A DNA stretch of 64,000 bases from Janthinobacterium agaricidamnosum (lineage in GTDB: Bacteria; Pseudomonadota; Gammaproteobacteria; Burkholderiales; Burkholderiaceae_D): NCBI RefSeq assembly GCF_003667705.1, contig NZ_CP033019.1, positions 3,410,001 through 3,474,000 of the forward strand, in the 5' to 3' direction. How positions within the stretch are numbered: position 1 is the stretch's first letter; the number at the start of each line of letters is the position of its first letter. The translations under genes were made by a program, and so were the position numbers. Under the pieces are notes generated by a model. The model was not told the DNA's origin. It ran no database searches and saw only the letters and a program-made list of their open reading frames with translations. Shown here one piece after another: positions 35,796-45,799 of the stretch.

Positions 35796-38672
35796 TCACG
35801 GCACGGCCGGTGACGCTGGCAACGCCGCCGCGCGCCCGGCGCCGCTTGCGCTGCGCTGCAGGTCGTACGCACCGCCGCCATTGGCGACAAAATACAAGGC
35901 ACCGCCGTCGTCACTCACCTCATCCTCGATGGGGCCGCCCGACCCGCGCTTGCGGACAGTCCAGCTTCCCGCCTGCAAATCCGTCACCAGCACCTGCATG
36001 GAGGCGCTTTGTGCCGGCAGCTCGAAGGTGACGGTCCCGCCCAGCGGCAAGCCGCTCCTGGAAAACAGCACCACGCGGTCCTTGATCTGCACGCCGGCCA
36101 GCAGCGGCGAAGCGATGGCCGTCGTGGGCAGCGCTGGCAGCGCGCTGCCGGCATCCATCACCTGCATGACATTGAGGAACAAGTCCGTTTCGCTGGCGGC
36201 CGGCGGCGACACTTCCAGCCGCCAGGCGCCCGCTTCCTCGGTCGAATAGTCCGCTTCAGGCTGGATGGAATAGTTGATGCCGCCGACGCTGAATTCATTG
36301 CCGCTGCCGCCCACCTTGGCCAGCACGGCATTCGTTGGCAACACGGTGCGATTGATCAGCTTGCCGTTGTACTGCAAGGTGCTGTTGTAGTCCCAATCCG
36401 TACGCTGGATGACCACCGTGTCGCCGCTGATTTCCGGCTCGGACTGGCTGTGCAACAGCCAGGTCTTCCTGAACCCCGCATCGCTGGCGCTGACCTTGTC
36501 GAACACGATCAGCGCGGCCGGGTGGTTCGCATCGTTGAGGTTCAAGAACACGAACGAGCGCTGAAACTGGCGCACCTTGCTGCTGTAGGCCGCCGTCAGG
36601 TCGCCCTTGATGTAGCTGAAGTCCGGCGCCTGCACCTGGGGGCCGGACTGGTGCCGCAGGACCGTGGCCACCTTGTAGCCGTTGGCCAGTTCCGCCAGGC
36701 TTTGCGGCTCCTCGCCAGGAAAGCGCTGTCCGCCGTCATTGGCATAGCCGTCAAAATTCTCGCCCGGGTCATACACCAGCATGGTGTTGTGCGCGATGCT
36801 GCGCTTGTGATAGTTCATGTCGTGCGCACTGCCGTATTCGAGCGGAATGGCGGGATCGGTCACATCCCTGCCGCTATAAATACCCGAATCGATGGCCAGC
36901 CCGCCCTTGTAGTAAATCTGGAAATGCCCGGCGTCATAATGCTCGTGGTTGCCGAACCAGTCGCCGCCCAGCTTCGTCGTCGCCACGACATTGCCCGACT
37001 CGACATGTATGCCATCGGTCCAGCCCGTGCGGGCGATCATCAAGCCGGCGGGATCGGGGAAATACTTGGTCAAGGGCAAGGTGGCCGGATTGGGCGTGCT
37101 GTCCATGCCTGTATTGCCAAGCAAAATAGGCCAGATGCTGTCCTTGGCATGGATAAAACTGGTCGACTGCTGCAGCGACTGCTTCAAATACTCATGCTTC
37201 AAGGTGGAATTGTTATAGTAGGTCGCGGGCAACATGAAGGCCAGCGGTTCGCTCCAGGTCTGCCTGCTGTTGGTATAGGAGGAATGATAGACGTCGCCAT
37301 CACGCATCCATTGCCCGTCGGGGCGGCGCGTGTAGAGCCAATGATACGGCGTCATCTGCTGCACGGGATCGAACACGGGGGCAGCGCCCATGCGCCGGAA
37401 CAGCCAGGCGGCGTACATGTCCGCCAGGAAACGCACCGTGCCATAGGACGCGCCCTGGTGATAGGCTTGCGCGGCGTAGGCATAGTTACGCGGCGCGATA
37501 TAGTCGGCAAAGAAGCGCCCGGCAACGATGTTGTAGACCAGCGGCGCCTCGTCATAAAAGGCGATGGCGGCCGCTAGCTGGTCACGCAGCAGCTGGTTGT
37601 CGCTGCCATGGCCCACGACGGCGCCTTGCCGCGATGGCGGAAAGCCGATTTCCATCGTGGCCGCAATCTGCGTAAAGCGCGTGACCACATAGGCGCGCTG
37701 CTGCGCGCTCATCAGATGGAAGCACCAGTCATACACCATGGCGCTGGCCAGGATGATGTCGCCTTTTTCGTTCGGGTGGCTATACCCGGGCGAAAAGCGC
37801 ACGGCCGCCAGGTAGTCGAGCAGCATTTGCACGGCTTCACCGCCCCGCTGCGCCGACGCCGGCGCGCCACCGCCTTCATACAGCAGCGAGAACAGCGCCT
37901 TCGCCTTGATCGTGCTTACCACGTCGACCTGGTGGTTGCTCCCGGCGGGGCCGCCTGGCACGAACACGGGTAGCGCCACGACCGCCGGTGATGCGATAAA
38001 CCCATTCAGGACAGCGCGATGCGTAGCCATCTCCTGTGCATCAGATTCGAACCGGCTGCGTATGGCCGCCAGGTCGCCCACCCGGGCAAACAGGCGCGGA
38101 TGCTCGCCTGGCGGCGGCAGCACGGTGGGCAGCGGGTACGCGCCATAGCCCTGCGGCACAAAATCGGCGAGCGCCGTCACCAGCAGGCAATCGATGCCCA
38201 CGCCGCCCTCGCGGTACTGGAGCTTCAGTTCGCGTTCGCCCGCGGCCAGCCAGCGGGTGACGGGCACCCAGGTCCACTGCGCGACCTGGCCGGCAATGAA
38301 CGGCACGGAGACGCTGGCATAGGCGCCATTGTCGAGCGCCAGGTACAGCGATGCGGCGTCCGCCGCCGGCGCCAACACGCGCAGCCAGACCGTGTAGTTG
38401 CCGTCGCGGGGCACGGCCACCGTGTACGACAACTCGGCCGCCGCACCCGGCGTATCGGCGCGCGCCAGGTCCGACGGCGTGGACAGGTAGCTGCCGCCGG
38501 AAATCACATTACTGCCAAGATACTCTTGCGTCCAGGGACCGCCCGGCGCCCCGGCTTCCGCCTCGAACATGGCCTCGACGGGAAATGCCGCCGCATGCAG
38601 GGGGGGACTGGCCGCCAGCAAGGCGACATGGATCAAATATTGCAACTTGTGACGGCATCGCAGCTTGAACAT
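35796..38672 (-). CDS. Secreted heparinase II/III-like polysaccharide lyase with carbohydrate-binding domain
   Basis: A 958-residue secreted enzyme. After a signal peptide (cleavage near LHA-A) comes a carbohydrate-binding beta-sandwich of CBM6/35 type (about 30-145; FEAEAG...GNYTVWLRVLAP, ending in a conserved D-CLLV strand). Then follow an alpha/alpha-toroid and the heparinase II/III beta-sheet domain with GNHEHYDAGHFQIYYKGGLAID and KRSIAHNTMLVYD. The His/Asp/Tyr residues match those of the 8-11 kb enzyme. The start has GGAG upstream; an earlier in-frame start lies in the intergenic region. It converges with the acetyltransferase gene (9-bp gap). Confidence 0.85.
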   Translation of the reverse strand: MFKLRCRHKLQYLIHVALLAASPPLHAAAFPVEAMFEAEAGAPGGPWTQEYLGSNVISGGSYLSTPSDLARADTPGAAAELSYTVAVPRDGNYTVWLRVLAPAADAASLYLALDNGAYASVSVPFIAGQVAQWTWVPVTRWLAAGERELKLQYREGGVGIDCLLVTALADFVPQGYGAYPLPTVLPPPGEHPRLFARVGDLAAIRSRFESDAQEMATHRAVLNGFIASPAVVALPVFVPGGPAGSNHQVDVVSTIKAKALFSLLYEGGGAPASAQRGGEAVQMLLDYLAAVRFSPGYSHPNEKGDIILASAMVYDWCFHLMSAQQRAYVVTRFTQIAATMEIGFPPSRQGAVVGHGSDNQLLRDQLAAAIAFYDEAPLVYNIVAGRFFADYIAPRNYAYAAQAYHQGASYGTVRFLADMYAAWLFRRMGAAPVFDPVQQMTPYHWLYTRRPDGQWMRDGDVYHSSYTNSRQTWSEPLAFMLPATYYNNSTLKHEYLKQSLQQSTSFIHAKDSIWPILLGNTGMDSTPNPATLPLTKYFPDPAGLMIARTGWTDGIHVESGNVVATTKLGGDWFGNHEHYDAGHFQIYYKGGLAIDSGIYSGRDVTDPAIPLEYGSAHDMNYHKRSIAHNTMLVYDPGENFDGYANDGGQRFPGEEPQSLAELANGYKVATVLRHQSGPQVQAPDFSYIKGDLTAAYSSKVRQFQRSFVFLNLNDANHPAALIVFDKVSASDAGFRKTWLLHSQSEPEISGDTVVIQRTDWDYNSTLQYNGKLINRTVLPTNAVLAKVGGSGNEFSVGGINYSIQPEADYSTEEAGAWRLEVSPPAASETDLFLNVMQVMDAGSALPALPTTAIASPLLAGVQIKDRVVLFSRSGLPLGGTVTFELPAQSASMQVLVTDLQAGSWTVRKRGSGGPIEDEVSDDGGALYFVANGGGAYDLQRSASGAGRAAALPASPAVP

Positions 38673-38780
38673 GGATGGAACTCCAGTTTGTTGTATTTTA
38701 AATATTGCTAACAATATACCGCCCTGAGCCAATCCGATTGCATTTTTACAACAAATACTGGCTGCAGCAGCCTGCACGGC

Positions 38781-38814
38781 GCAAAAAAAACCGCCCGGTA
38801 TCACCCGGGCGGTT
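38781..38814 (-). terminator. Terminator of the OPT transporter gene
   Basis: A 10-bp stem (38789-38798 with 38805-38814) followed on the minus strand by eight T, about 28 bp after the OPT stop codon. It also isolates the downstream lyase gene, which must have its own promoter. Confidence 0.9.
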
Positions 38815-38842
38815 TTGGCTGGCAATGCGGATCGGTCGCGTG

Positions 38843-41104
38843 CTAGGCCTGCGATGCCTTCTTCTCGCGCGCCACGATATACAGCAGCACGATGATGACG
38901 GCATACGGCAGCAGGGACAGCGCATCCGCGTTCAAGCCCGCGTAGAACGGGTTGCCGTGCTCGGCCCAGTCGGCCATCATCTGGTCGAAGTGCGTGAGCA
39001 CGCCGGCCGTGATCGCAATGATGATGCCGGCCAGCGCGCCGCCGGCGATGTAGCCGGACGCCAGCAGCACGCCGGAGCTGCGGTCGCCCGCCAGCTGGCG
39101 CTCTTCTTCATTCAGCTTGGCGTTGTGTTCCAGCTTGTTGTTGCGGCGGTCCGCCAGCCAGCGCACCAGGCCGCCGACGAAGATCGGCAAGGTCGACGAC
39201 AGCGGCAGGTACACGCCCACCGAAAACGCCAGTGACGGAATGCCGGCCATTTCCAGCACCACGGCGATCATCACACCGAACAGCACCAGGGTCCATGGCA
39301 GCTGCTGGTCGAGGATGCCCTTGATGATGTAGGACATCAGCACGGCCTTCGGCGCATCGTATTTCTTTACTTCCGAACCGTCCGGACGCTTGCTGTAGTG
39401 GCCATTGATGCCCGGATCGACCAGATAAGCGAGCTGACCATCTTCCTTGACGAAGTATTTGCCGGCCGGGCCGCCCACGGTATCGGTCTTTTGCCAGACT
39501 TTGTACGTATTGTGGTCGGCCTCGGCTTGCGGGCCATGCAGCTCGCCCGTCACCGTCAGCTTCGATGCATCGACCGTCAGGCCGGGTGCCACCTGCGCGG
39601 CCGGCACGTAGACGGTGCTCGCCTCGTTCAGTTTCAGCAGGATCGGACCGAGGATCAGCGCGGACGACAAGGCGCCCGCCAAAATCGCGTACTGCTGCAG
39701 GCGCGGCGTGGCGCCCACCAGGTAGCCCGTTTTCAAGTCTTGCGAGGTGGTGCCCGCATTGCTGGCGGCGATGCAGACGATGGCGCCCACCGACAGGGCC
39801 GTCACATAGTAACGCCCGCCCGTCCAGCCCATGATCAGGAAGATCAGGCAAGTAAACAGCAGGGTGGCTACGGCCATGCCGGAGATCGGGTTCGACGAGG
39901 AGCCGATTTCGCCCGTCAGGCGCGACGAGACGGTGGCGAACAGGAAGCCGAAGACGAGGATCAGCAGCGCGCCGAGGAAATTCATGTGCAGCGGCGTGGC
40001 AAACGTGATCACGGCGATGATGGACAGGCAGCCGATGACGACCCACTTCAGAGGGATATCCTGGTCCGTGCGCAAGGTGGAATCGGTCTTGACGCCCTTG
40101 CCGATACCTTTCAGGCCGGCCGACAGGCTGCGCCAGATCATGGGCATGGCGCGCACCAGCGAAATCAGGCCGCCGGCCGCCACGGCGCCCGCGCCGATGT
40201 ACAGCACGTAGGCGCTGCGCACGTCGTCGGCGCCCATTTCGCTGATCAATTTGGTGCCCGGCGAGAGCACGGTGGTCAGGCTGTCGCCGAAGAACTTGAT
40301 CATCGGGATCAACAGCAAATACGACAGCACGCCGCCGGCGGCCATGGTGGCGGCGATGCGCGGGCCGATGATGTAGCCCACGCCCAGCAATTCAGGGGAA
40401 ATCTCGGCGCCGATGGAGCCGCCCTTGAGCGGCGCGGCAAATTCCACGCCCGGCGTGTCCTTCCAGCCCTTGAACGAGATATTGAAGACCTTATACAGCA
40501 AGCCGACGGCAAAACCGCCGAAGATGATCTTGGCGCGGCGCTTGGCGTCCAGCGCTGCGGCCGAATCCTTCTCGATGCTTTCGCCGGCGGCGATGCGCGA
40601 TTCTTCCGTGGCGGCCGCCTTGAGCACTTCGGCGCACGCCGTGCCTTCGGGGAATTTGAGTTCCTTGTGCTGGTCGACGATCATGGTGCGGCGCATCGGG
40701 ATCATCATCAGGATGCCCAGCAGGCCGCCGAGGATACCGACCAGCATGACTCTGGAGATTTCCAGGTCGAAGCCGAGGATCAAAATGGCGGGCATGGTCA
40801 CACCCAGGCCGAATGCCAGCGACTCGCCAGCCGAACCGGCCGTCTGCGTGATGCTGTTTTCCAGGATCGACGAATCCTTGCCTCCCACCTTCTTGGCCAG
40901 GCCGAACAGGGTGATGGCGATCACGGCGACGGGAATCGAGGCGCTGACGGTCAGGCCCACCTTCAGCACCAGGTACAGCGAGGAGGCGCCAAAGACCATC
41001 CCCAGGATGACGCCCATGAACAGCGCGCGGAAGGTCATCTCGGGCAGCTTCGCATCGGCCGGGATGTACGGCTTCACGGCGCTCGGCATTGCATCTTTTG
41101 CCAT
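38843..41104 (-). CDS. OPT-family oligopeptide/metal-chelate transporter
   Basis: A 753-residue inner-membrane protein with about 14-16 membrane helices. Landmarks of bacterial OPT proteins are LPEMTFRALFMGVILGMVFGASSLYLVLKVG at the N-terminus, LKFPEGTACAEVLKA and GGLVRWLADRR near the C-terminus. The family moves oligopeptides or iron-siderophore and related metal complexes; the substrate cannot be read from sequence. AAGGA lies eight bases before the ATG. A possible hairpin is in the leader. Confidence 0.92.
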   Translation of the reverse strand: MAKDAMPSAVKPYIPADAKLPEMTFRALFMGVILGMVFGASSLYLVLKVGLTVSASIPVAVIAITLFGLAKKVGGKDSSILENSITQTAGSAGESLAFGLGVTMPAILILGFDLEISRVMLVGILGGLLGILMMIPMRRTMIVDQHKELKFPEGTACAEVLKAAATEESRIAAGESIEKDSAAALDAKRRAKIIFGGFAVGLLYKVFNISFKGWKDTPGVEFAAPLKGGSIGAEISPELLGVGYIIGPRIAATMAAGGVLSYLLLIPMIKFFGDSLTTVLSPGTKLISEMGADDVRSAYVLYIGAGAVAAGGLISLVRAMPMIWRSLSAGLKGIGKGVKTDSTLRTDQDIPLKWVVIGCLSIIAVITFATPLHMNFLGALLILVFGFLFATVSSRLTGEIGSSSNPISGMAVATLLFTCLIFLIMGWTGGRYYVTALSVGAIVCIAASNAGTTSQDLKTGYLVGATPRLQQYAILAGALSSALILGPILLKLNEASTVYVPAAQVAPGLTVDASKLTVTGELHGPQAEADHNTYKVWQKTDTVGGPAGKYFVKEDGQLAYLVDPGINGHYSKRPDGSEVKKYDAPKAVLMSYIIKGILDQQLPWTLVLFGVMIAVVLEMAGIPSLAFSVGVYLPLSSTLPIFVGGLVRWLADRRNNKLEHNAKLNEEERQLAGDRSSGVLLASGYIAGGALAGIIIAITAGVLTHFDQMMADWAEHGNPFYAGLNADALSLLPYAVIIVLLYIVAREKKASQA

Positions 41105-41133
41105 AAATAAATCCTTAATTGTATAAATTAAAC

Positions 41134-41155
41134 AGCCCGGATCGATGCCCGGGCT
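41134..41155 (-). promoter_or_regulatory. Leader hairpin of the OPT transporter gene
   Basis: AGCCCGG (41134-41140) pairs with CCGGGCT (41149-41155) about 30 bp before the OPT start codon. No T-run follows. It may be a transcript-stabilising or regulatory hairpin; no riboswitch class was recognised. Confidence 0.3.
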
Positions 41156-41259
41156 ATTTGCTTGAAGCCGAGACTATCGCACAGCCGCGTTTCGATGAAA
41201 AGGTTTTTTGCAGCCGATCCCGGCGCCCGGCCCGCACGGGAAGCGCCGCAGCATTGGTC

Positions 41260-41265
41260 TATAAT
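41260..41265 (+). promoter_or_regulatory. Possible -10 box of the PBP1A-like gene
   Basis: A perfect TATAAT in the context TTGGTCTATAAT, 38 bp before the start codon. The same GGTCTATAAT context occurs before mfd. No good -35 box was found. Confidence 0.35.
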
Positions 41266-41303
41266 CGCTGCCACCGTGCCCTGCACGCTCATGTGAGACT
41301 GCC

Positions 41304-43631
41304 TTGACTGCCAAACGATCCGGATTCCCCTGGCCCTCCCGCCGCGCCACCGTGCGCGGCTTCATCATCGCCGGCTGCGCCGCGCTGGCCGCCGCCGTGC
41401 TGCTGGCCGCTTATCTGTTCCTGTACGTGCGTCCCCGCCTGCCCGAGCTGGGCGTCATCACCGATTACCAGCCGAAGATCCCGCTGCGCGTATACACGGC
41501 CGACAATGTGCTGATCGGCGAATTCGGCGAAGAGCACCGCGATTTCGTGCCGATTGCGCAAGTGCCGGAAATGATGAAGAAAGCCCTGCTGGCCATCGAG
41601 GACAGCCGCTTCTACGAACACCACGGCATCGACTTCGTGCGCGCCGGCGGCGCCGTCCTGTCGAACCTGCGCCACGGCTTCGGCCATGGCGGCGGCTCCA
41701 CCATCACCATGCAGGTGGCGCGCAACTTCTTCCTGACGCGCGAAAAAGTCGCCTCGCGCAAGCTCAATGAGATCATGCTGGCCCTCAAAATCGAGGCGGC
41801 CCTGTCGAAAGAGCAGATTCTCGAGCTGTACATGAACCAGATGTACCTGGGCCAGCGCTCGTTCGGCTTCGGCAGCGCGGCGCAGACGTATTTCGGCAAA
41901 CCCTTGTCGGAACTGTCGATCGCGGAAATGGCCATGCTGGCCGGCTTGCCGCAAAACCCGTCGCGCCACAACCCGATCAGCAACCCGAAAAAGGCGCACG
42001 CGCGCCAGCAGCTGGTCTTGAAACGCATGCGTGAACTCGATTACATCAGCGAAGGCCAGTACCGGCAGGCGCTGGCGCAGCCGCTGCATATCAATACGCG
42101 CGGCAAACAGGGTTTCGACACGCACGCCGAATACGTGGCCGAACTGGCGCGCCAGGCCGTGTTTGCGCAATTCAAGGAAGACAGCTACACCAAGGGCATC
42201 AGCGTCTACACGACGATCCTGAAGGCGGATCAGGACGCGGCCTACGCCTCGACGCGCCGCAACGTCATCGCCTACGACCAGCGCCACGGCTACCGCGGCC
42301 CGGAAACCTTCATCGACATGCCGGCCGATCCCGAGCAGCGCGACGACGCCATCGATGCTGCGCTGCAAAAACGTCCGGACAGCGACGGCCTGATCGCCGC
42401 CGTCGTCACGGAAGTGGCCAGCGGCAAGGTGGTGGCCGACACGGGCGACGGCGACGCCAAGGCCATCACGGGCGACGGCTTGCGCTTTGCCGCCCCGGCC
42501 CTGTCCGCCAAGGCGAGCGCCGGCATCAAGTTGCGCCCGGGCGCCGTGATCCGCATCAGCCAGGACGCCAAGGGTAACTGGGCCATCACGCAAGTGCCGC
42601 TGGTGGCCGCCGCCTTCGTTTCGCTGGATGCGGACACGGGCGCCTACCACGCCATGGTGGGCGGCTTCGACTACAACCTGCAAAAGTTCAACCACGTCAC
42701 GCAGGCGTGGCGCCAGCCCGGTTCGGCCATGAAGCCCTTCGTGTATTCGGCGGCGCTGGAAAAAGGCTTTTCGCCGGCCACCCTGATCAACGACGTGCCC
42801 CTGGAAATGCAGGCGGGCGGCAAGGTGTGGGCGCCGCAGAATGACGACTTCAAGTTCGACGGCCCCATCACCATGCGCTACGCGCTGGCGCAGTCGAAGA
42901 ACGTGGCCTCGGTGCGCATCCTGCGCGCGCTGGGCGTGTCGTACACGCACGACTTCCTGGAAAAATTCGGCTTCGATCCGGCCCGCCAGCCCAGCAATCT
43001 GACCATGGCGCTGGGCACGGGTTCCGTCACGCCCGTGCAGATGGCGGGCGCCTACGCCCTGTTCGCCAATGGCGGCCACCAGGTGGAACCATACCTGATC
43101 GACCGCATCGTCGACGCCAGGGGCACCATCCTGATGCAGACCAAGCCGCCCGCGCCGAACGACGACAAGACCCTGGCGCTGGACCCGCGCAACGCCTTCG
43201 TGATGGACAGCATGCTGCGCGAAGTGGCCCGCACGGGCACGGGCGCGGCGGCGACGAAAAAACTGGGCCGCAGCGACATCGCCGGCAAGACGGGTACCAC
43301 CAGCGACGCCGTCGACGGCTGGTTCGCCGGCTACAGCGGCGGCATCGTGGCGGTGGCGTGGATGGGCTACGACGAACCCAAATCGCTGGGCGGACGCGAA
43401 TTCGGTTCGACCCTGGCCATGCCGATCTGGATCGACTACATGCGCACGGCGCTTTCCACGCGCCCGCAAGTCACGCGCGACGTGCCGGCGGGCCTGAGCC
43501 AGGTCGACGGCGAATGGCTGTACGATGAATTCATCGACATGAATGGCGTGAAGACGCTGGATATGGAGGCGGAGACGCCGACGGACCCGGCAGCACTGCC
43601 GGAGACGCTGCCGGTGGAAACCACGAACTGA
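41304..43631 (+). CDS. Penicillin-binding protein 1A-like bifunctional peptidoglycan synthase
   Basis: A 775-residue class A PBP that polymerises and cross-links peptidoglycan. One N-terminal membrane helix (about 18-41) anchors it. The glycosyltransferase domain has catalytic Glu99 in AIEDSRFYEHHGID and the GGSTITMQVARN block. The transpeptidase domain has Ser474 in SAMK (474-477), SKN in AQSKNVAS and KTGTT at 662-666. The start is TTG: an in-frame stop lies 42 bases upstream and no ATG fits. The Pro/Glu-rich tail is short. It is transcribed alone. Confidence 0.92.
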   Translation: MTAKRSGFPWPSRRATVRGFIIAGCAALAAAVLLAAYLFLYVRPRLPELGVITDYQPKIPLRVYTADNVLIGEFGEEHRDFVPIAQVPEMMKKALLAIEDSRFYEHHGIDFVRAGGAVLSNLRHGFGHGGGSTITMQVARNFFLTREKVASRKLNEIMLALKIEAALSKEQILELYMNQMYLGQRSFGFGSAAQTYFGKPLSELSIAEMAMLAGLPQNPSRHNPISNPKKAHARQQLVLKRMRELDYISEGQYRQALAQPLHINTRGKQGFDTHAEYVAELARQAVFAQFKEDSYTKGISVYTTILKADQDAAYASTRRNVIAYDQRHGYRGPETFIDMPADPEQRDDAIDAALQKRPDSDGLIAAVVTEVASGKVVADTGDGDAKAITGDGLRFAAPALSAKASAGIKLRPGAVIRISQDAKGNWAITQVPLVAAAFVSLDADTGAYHAMVGGFDYNLQKFNHVTQAWRQPGSAMKPFVYSAALEKGFSPATLINDVPLEMQAGGKVWAPQNDDFKFDGPITMRYALAQSKNVASVRILRALGVSYTHDFLEKFGFDPARQPSNLTMALGTGSVTPVQMAGAYALFANGGHQVEPYLIDRIVDARGTILMQTKPPAPNDDKTLALDPRNAFVMDSMLREVARTGTGAAATKKLGRSDIAGKTGTTSDAVDGWFAGYSGGIVAVAWMGYDEPKSLGGREFGSTLAMPIWIDYMRTALSTRPQVTRDVPAGLSQVDGEWLYDEFIDMNGVKTLDMEAETPTDPAALPETLPVETTN

Positions 43632-43640
43632 CACAGGTAA

Positions 43641-43740
43641 CTTGTCGGATGACGCTTCGCTAATCCGACCTGCCTCTTACCGCATCAATCACCAGTCGTA
43701 GGTCGGGTTAGCCGGGACGGCGTAACCCGACAAGTGCCGC
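43641..43740. repeat. Tandem palindromic repeat, unit 1
   Basis: A 100-bp unit made of two related hairpins head to head: GTCGGAT...ATCCGAC and GTCGGGTTA...TAACCCGAC. The ends CTTGTCGG (43641-43648) and CCGACAAG (43727-43734) are complementary, so the whole unit can fold on itself. It is about 96% identical to unit 2. It resembles the mosaic REP/BIME elements between convergent genes and may act as a terminator for the PBP1A-like and TetR genes. Confidence 0.8.
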
Positions 43741-43757
43741 AGCGATTTACACCGTAT

Positions 43758-43857
43758 CTTGTCGGATTACGCTTCGCTAATCCGACCTACCTCTTACTGC
43801 ATCGATCACCAGTCGTAGGTCGGGTTAGCCGGGACGGCGTAACCCGACAAGTGCCGC
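43758..43857. repeat. Tandem palindromic repeat, unit 2
   Basis: Second copy with four differences from unit 1, at a period of 117 bp. Hairpin 1 is improved here (GTCGGATT pairs fully with AATCCGAC). It ends six bases before the stop codon of the TetR gene. Confidence 0.8.
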
Positions 43858-43863
43858 CGAGGT

Positions 43864-44559
43864 TTACGCGGCGGTCATGCTCAAATATCCGCGCACCGTA
43901 CCGACTACGCTGTCGGCAAAATCGTCGACATTGACCTTCGCCGCGCGGTACTTCCAGCGTTTCACGTACCAGTCCTGGAACAGGGCCAGGCAGTGCGCCG
44001 CCAGCAGGGTGGGATCGCCCTGCGGCTTCGGTTCGATTTCGGCGATGGTGGCGGCGATCAGGGTCTGCACATACAGCTCGGAATTTTTCGCCATGCTGCG
44101 CTGCTCCACCTGCAGCACGCGCGAATCCATGAAGACGAAATAAAACCACGGCTGCAGCACTTCGGACAGGTAGATCGACGAGCATATCATCGCCTCCAGG
44201 CGGTCCAGCGGCGACTTCACGTCAACGAACAGCAGCGGCAAGGCTTGCGTGGCGTGGCGCACCACGTCCTCGATCATTTCGGCCAATTGATCCTTGCTGG
44301 TGATGTAGCCATACAGGCCGCCCATCGACAGCCCCGTTTCGCGGCACAGGTCGCGCAAGCTCATGGCGCGGAAACCCACGTCATTGGCCAGGCGGAAGGT
44401 GGCGACGAAGATGCGTTCGAGATTTTCCAGCGCCGGCTTGCGGCGTTTGACGCCGATGCGCTCCGCGTGGCGGTCAAGAATATATTCCCAGATGTTTTCG
44501 CCATTCAAAGGCGTCATCTGCTGAAACTGTTCAAAATTAAAATGGGTCGACAAGTGCAT
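43864..44559 (-). CDS. TetR-family transcriptional regulator
   Basis: A 231-residue TetR/AcrR regulator. The DNA-binding region at about 45-95 has the TetR pattern (ATFRLANDVGFRAMSLRDLCRETGLSMGGLYGYITSKDQL). About 40 extra residues precede it, longer than usual. The C-terminal helical domain is a ligand pocket of unknown specificity. ATG at 44559 is preferred; a TTG at 44583 in the same frame is possible. It is divergent from the lipase-foldase operon and may control it. Confidence 0.87.
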   Translation of the reverse strand: MHLSTHFNFEQFQQMTPLNGENIWEYILDRHAERIGVKRRKPALENLERIFVATFRLANDVGFRAMSLRDLCRETGLSMGGLYGYITSKDQLAEMIEDVVRHATQALPLLFVDVKSPLDRLEAMICSSIYLSEVLQPWFYFVFMDSRVLQVEQRSMAKNSELYVQTLIAATIAEIEPKPQGDPTLLAAHCLALFQDWYVKRWKYRAAKVNVDDFADSVVGTVRGYLSMTAA

Positions 44560-45789
<1,230 letters not shown>

Positions 45790-45799
45790 GGAGGCTGCG

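Noticed and set aside
39398-41110. Long plus-strand open frame of 570 codons
   Set aside because: Antisense shadow of the OPT transporter gene; low-complexity charged translation.
41134-41155. Riboswitch in the OPT leader
   Set aside because: Only one small hairpin is visible, with no conserved aptamer sequence that I recognise.
41289-43634. Minus-strand open frame of 781 codons
   Set aside because: Antisense shadow of the PBP1A-like gene, with the same biased composition.
43641-43857. CRISPR-like array
   Set aside because: Only two long palindromic units, with 17 bp between them and no cas genes; it is a REP/BIME-type repeat.
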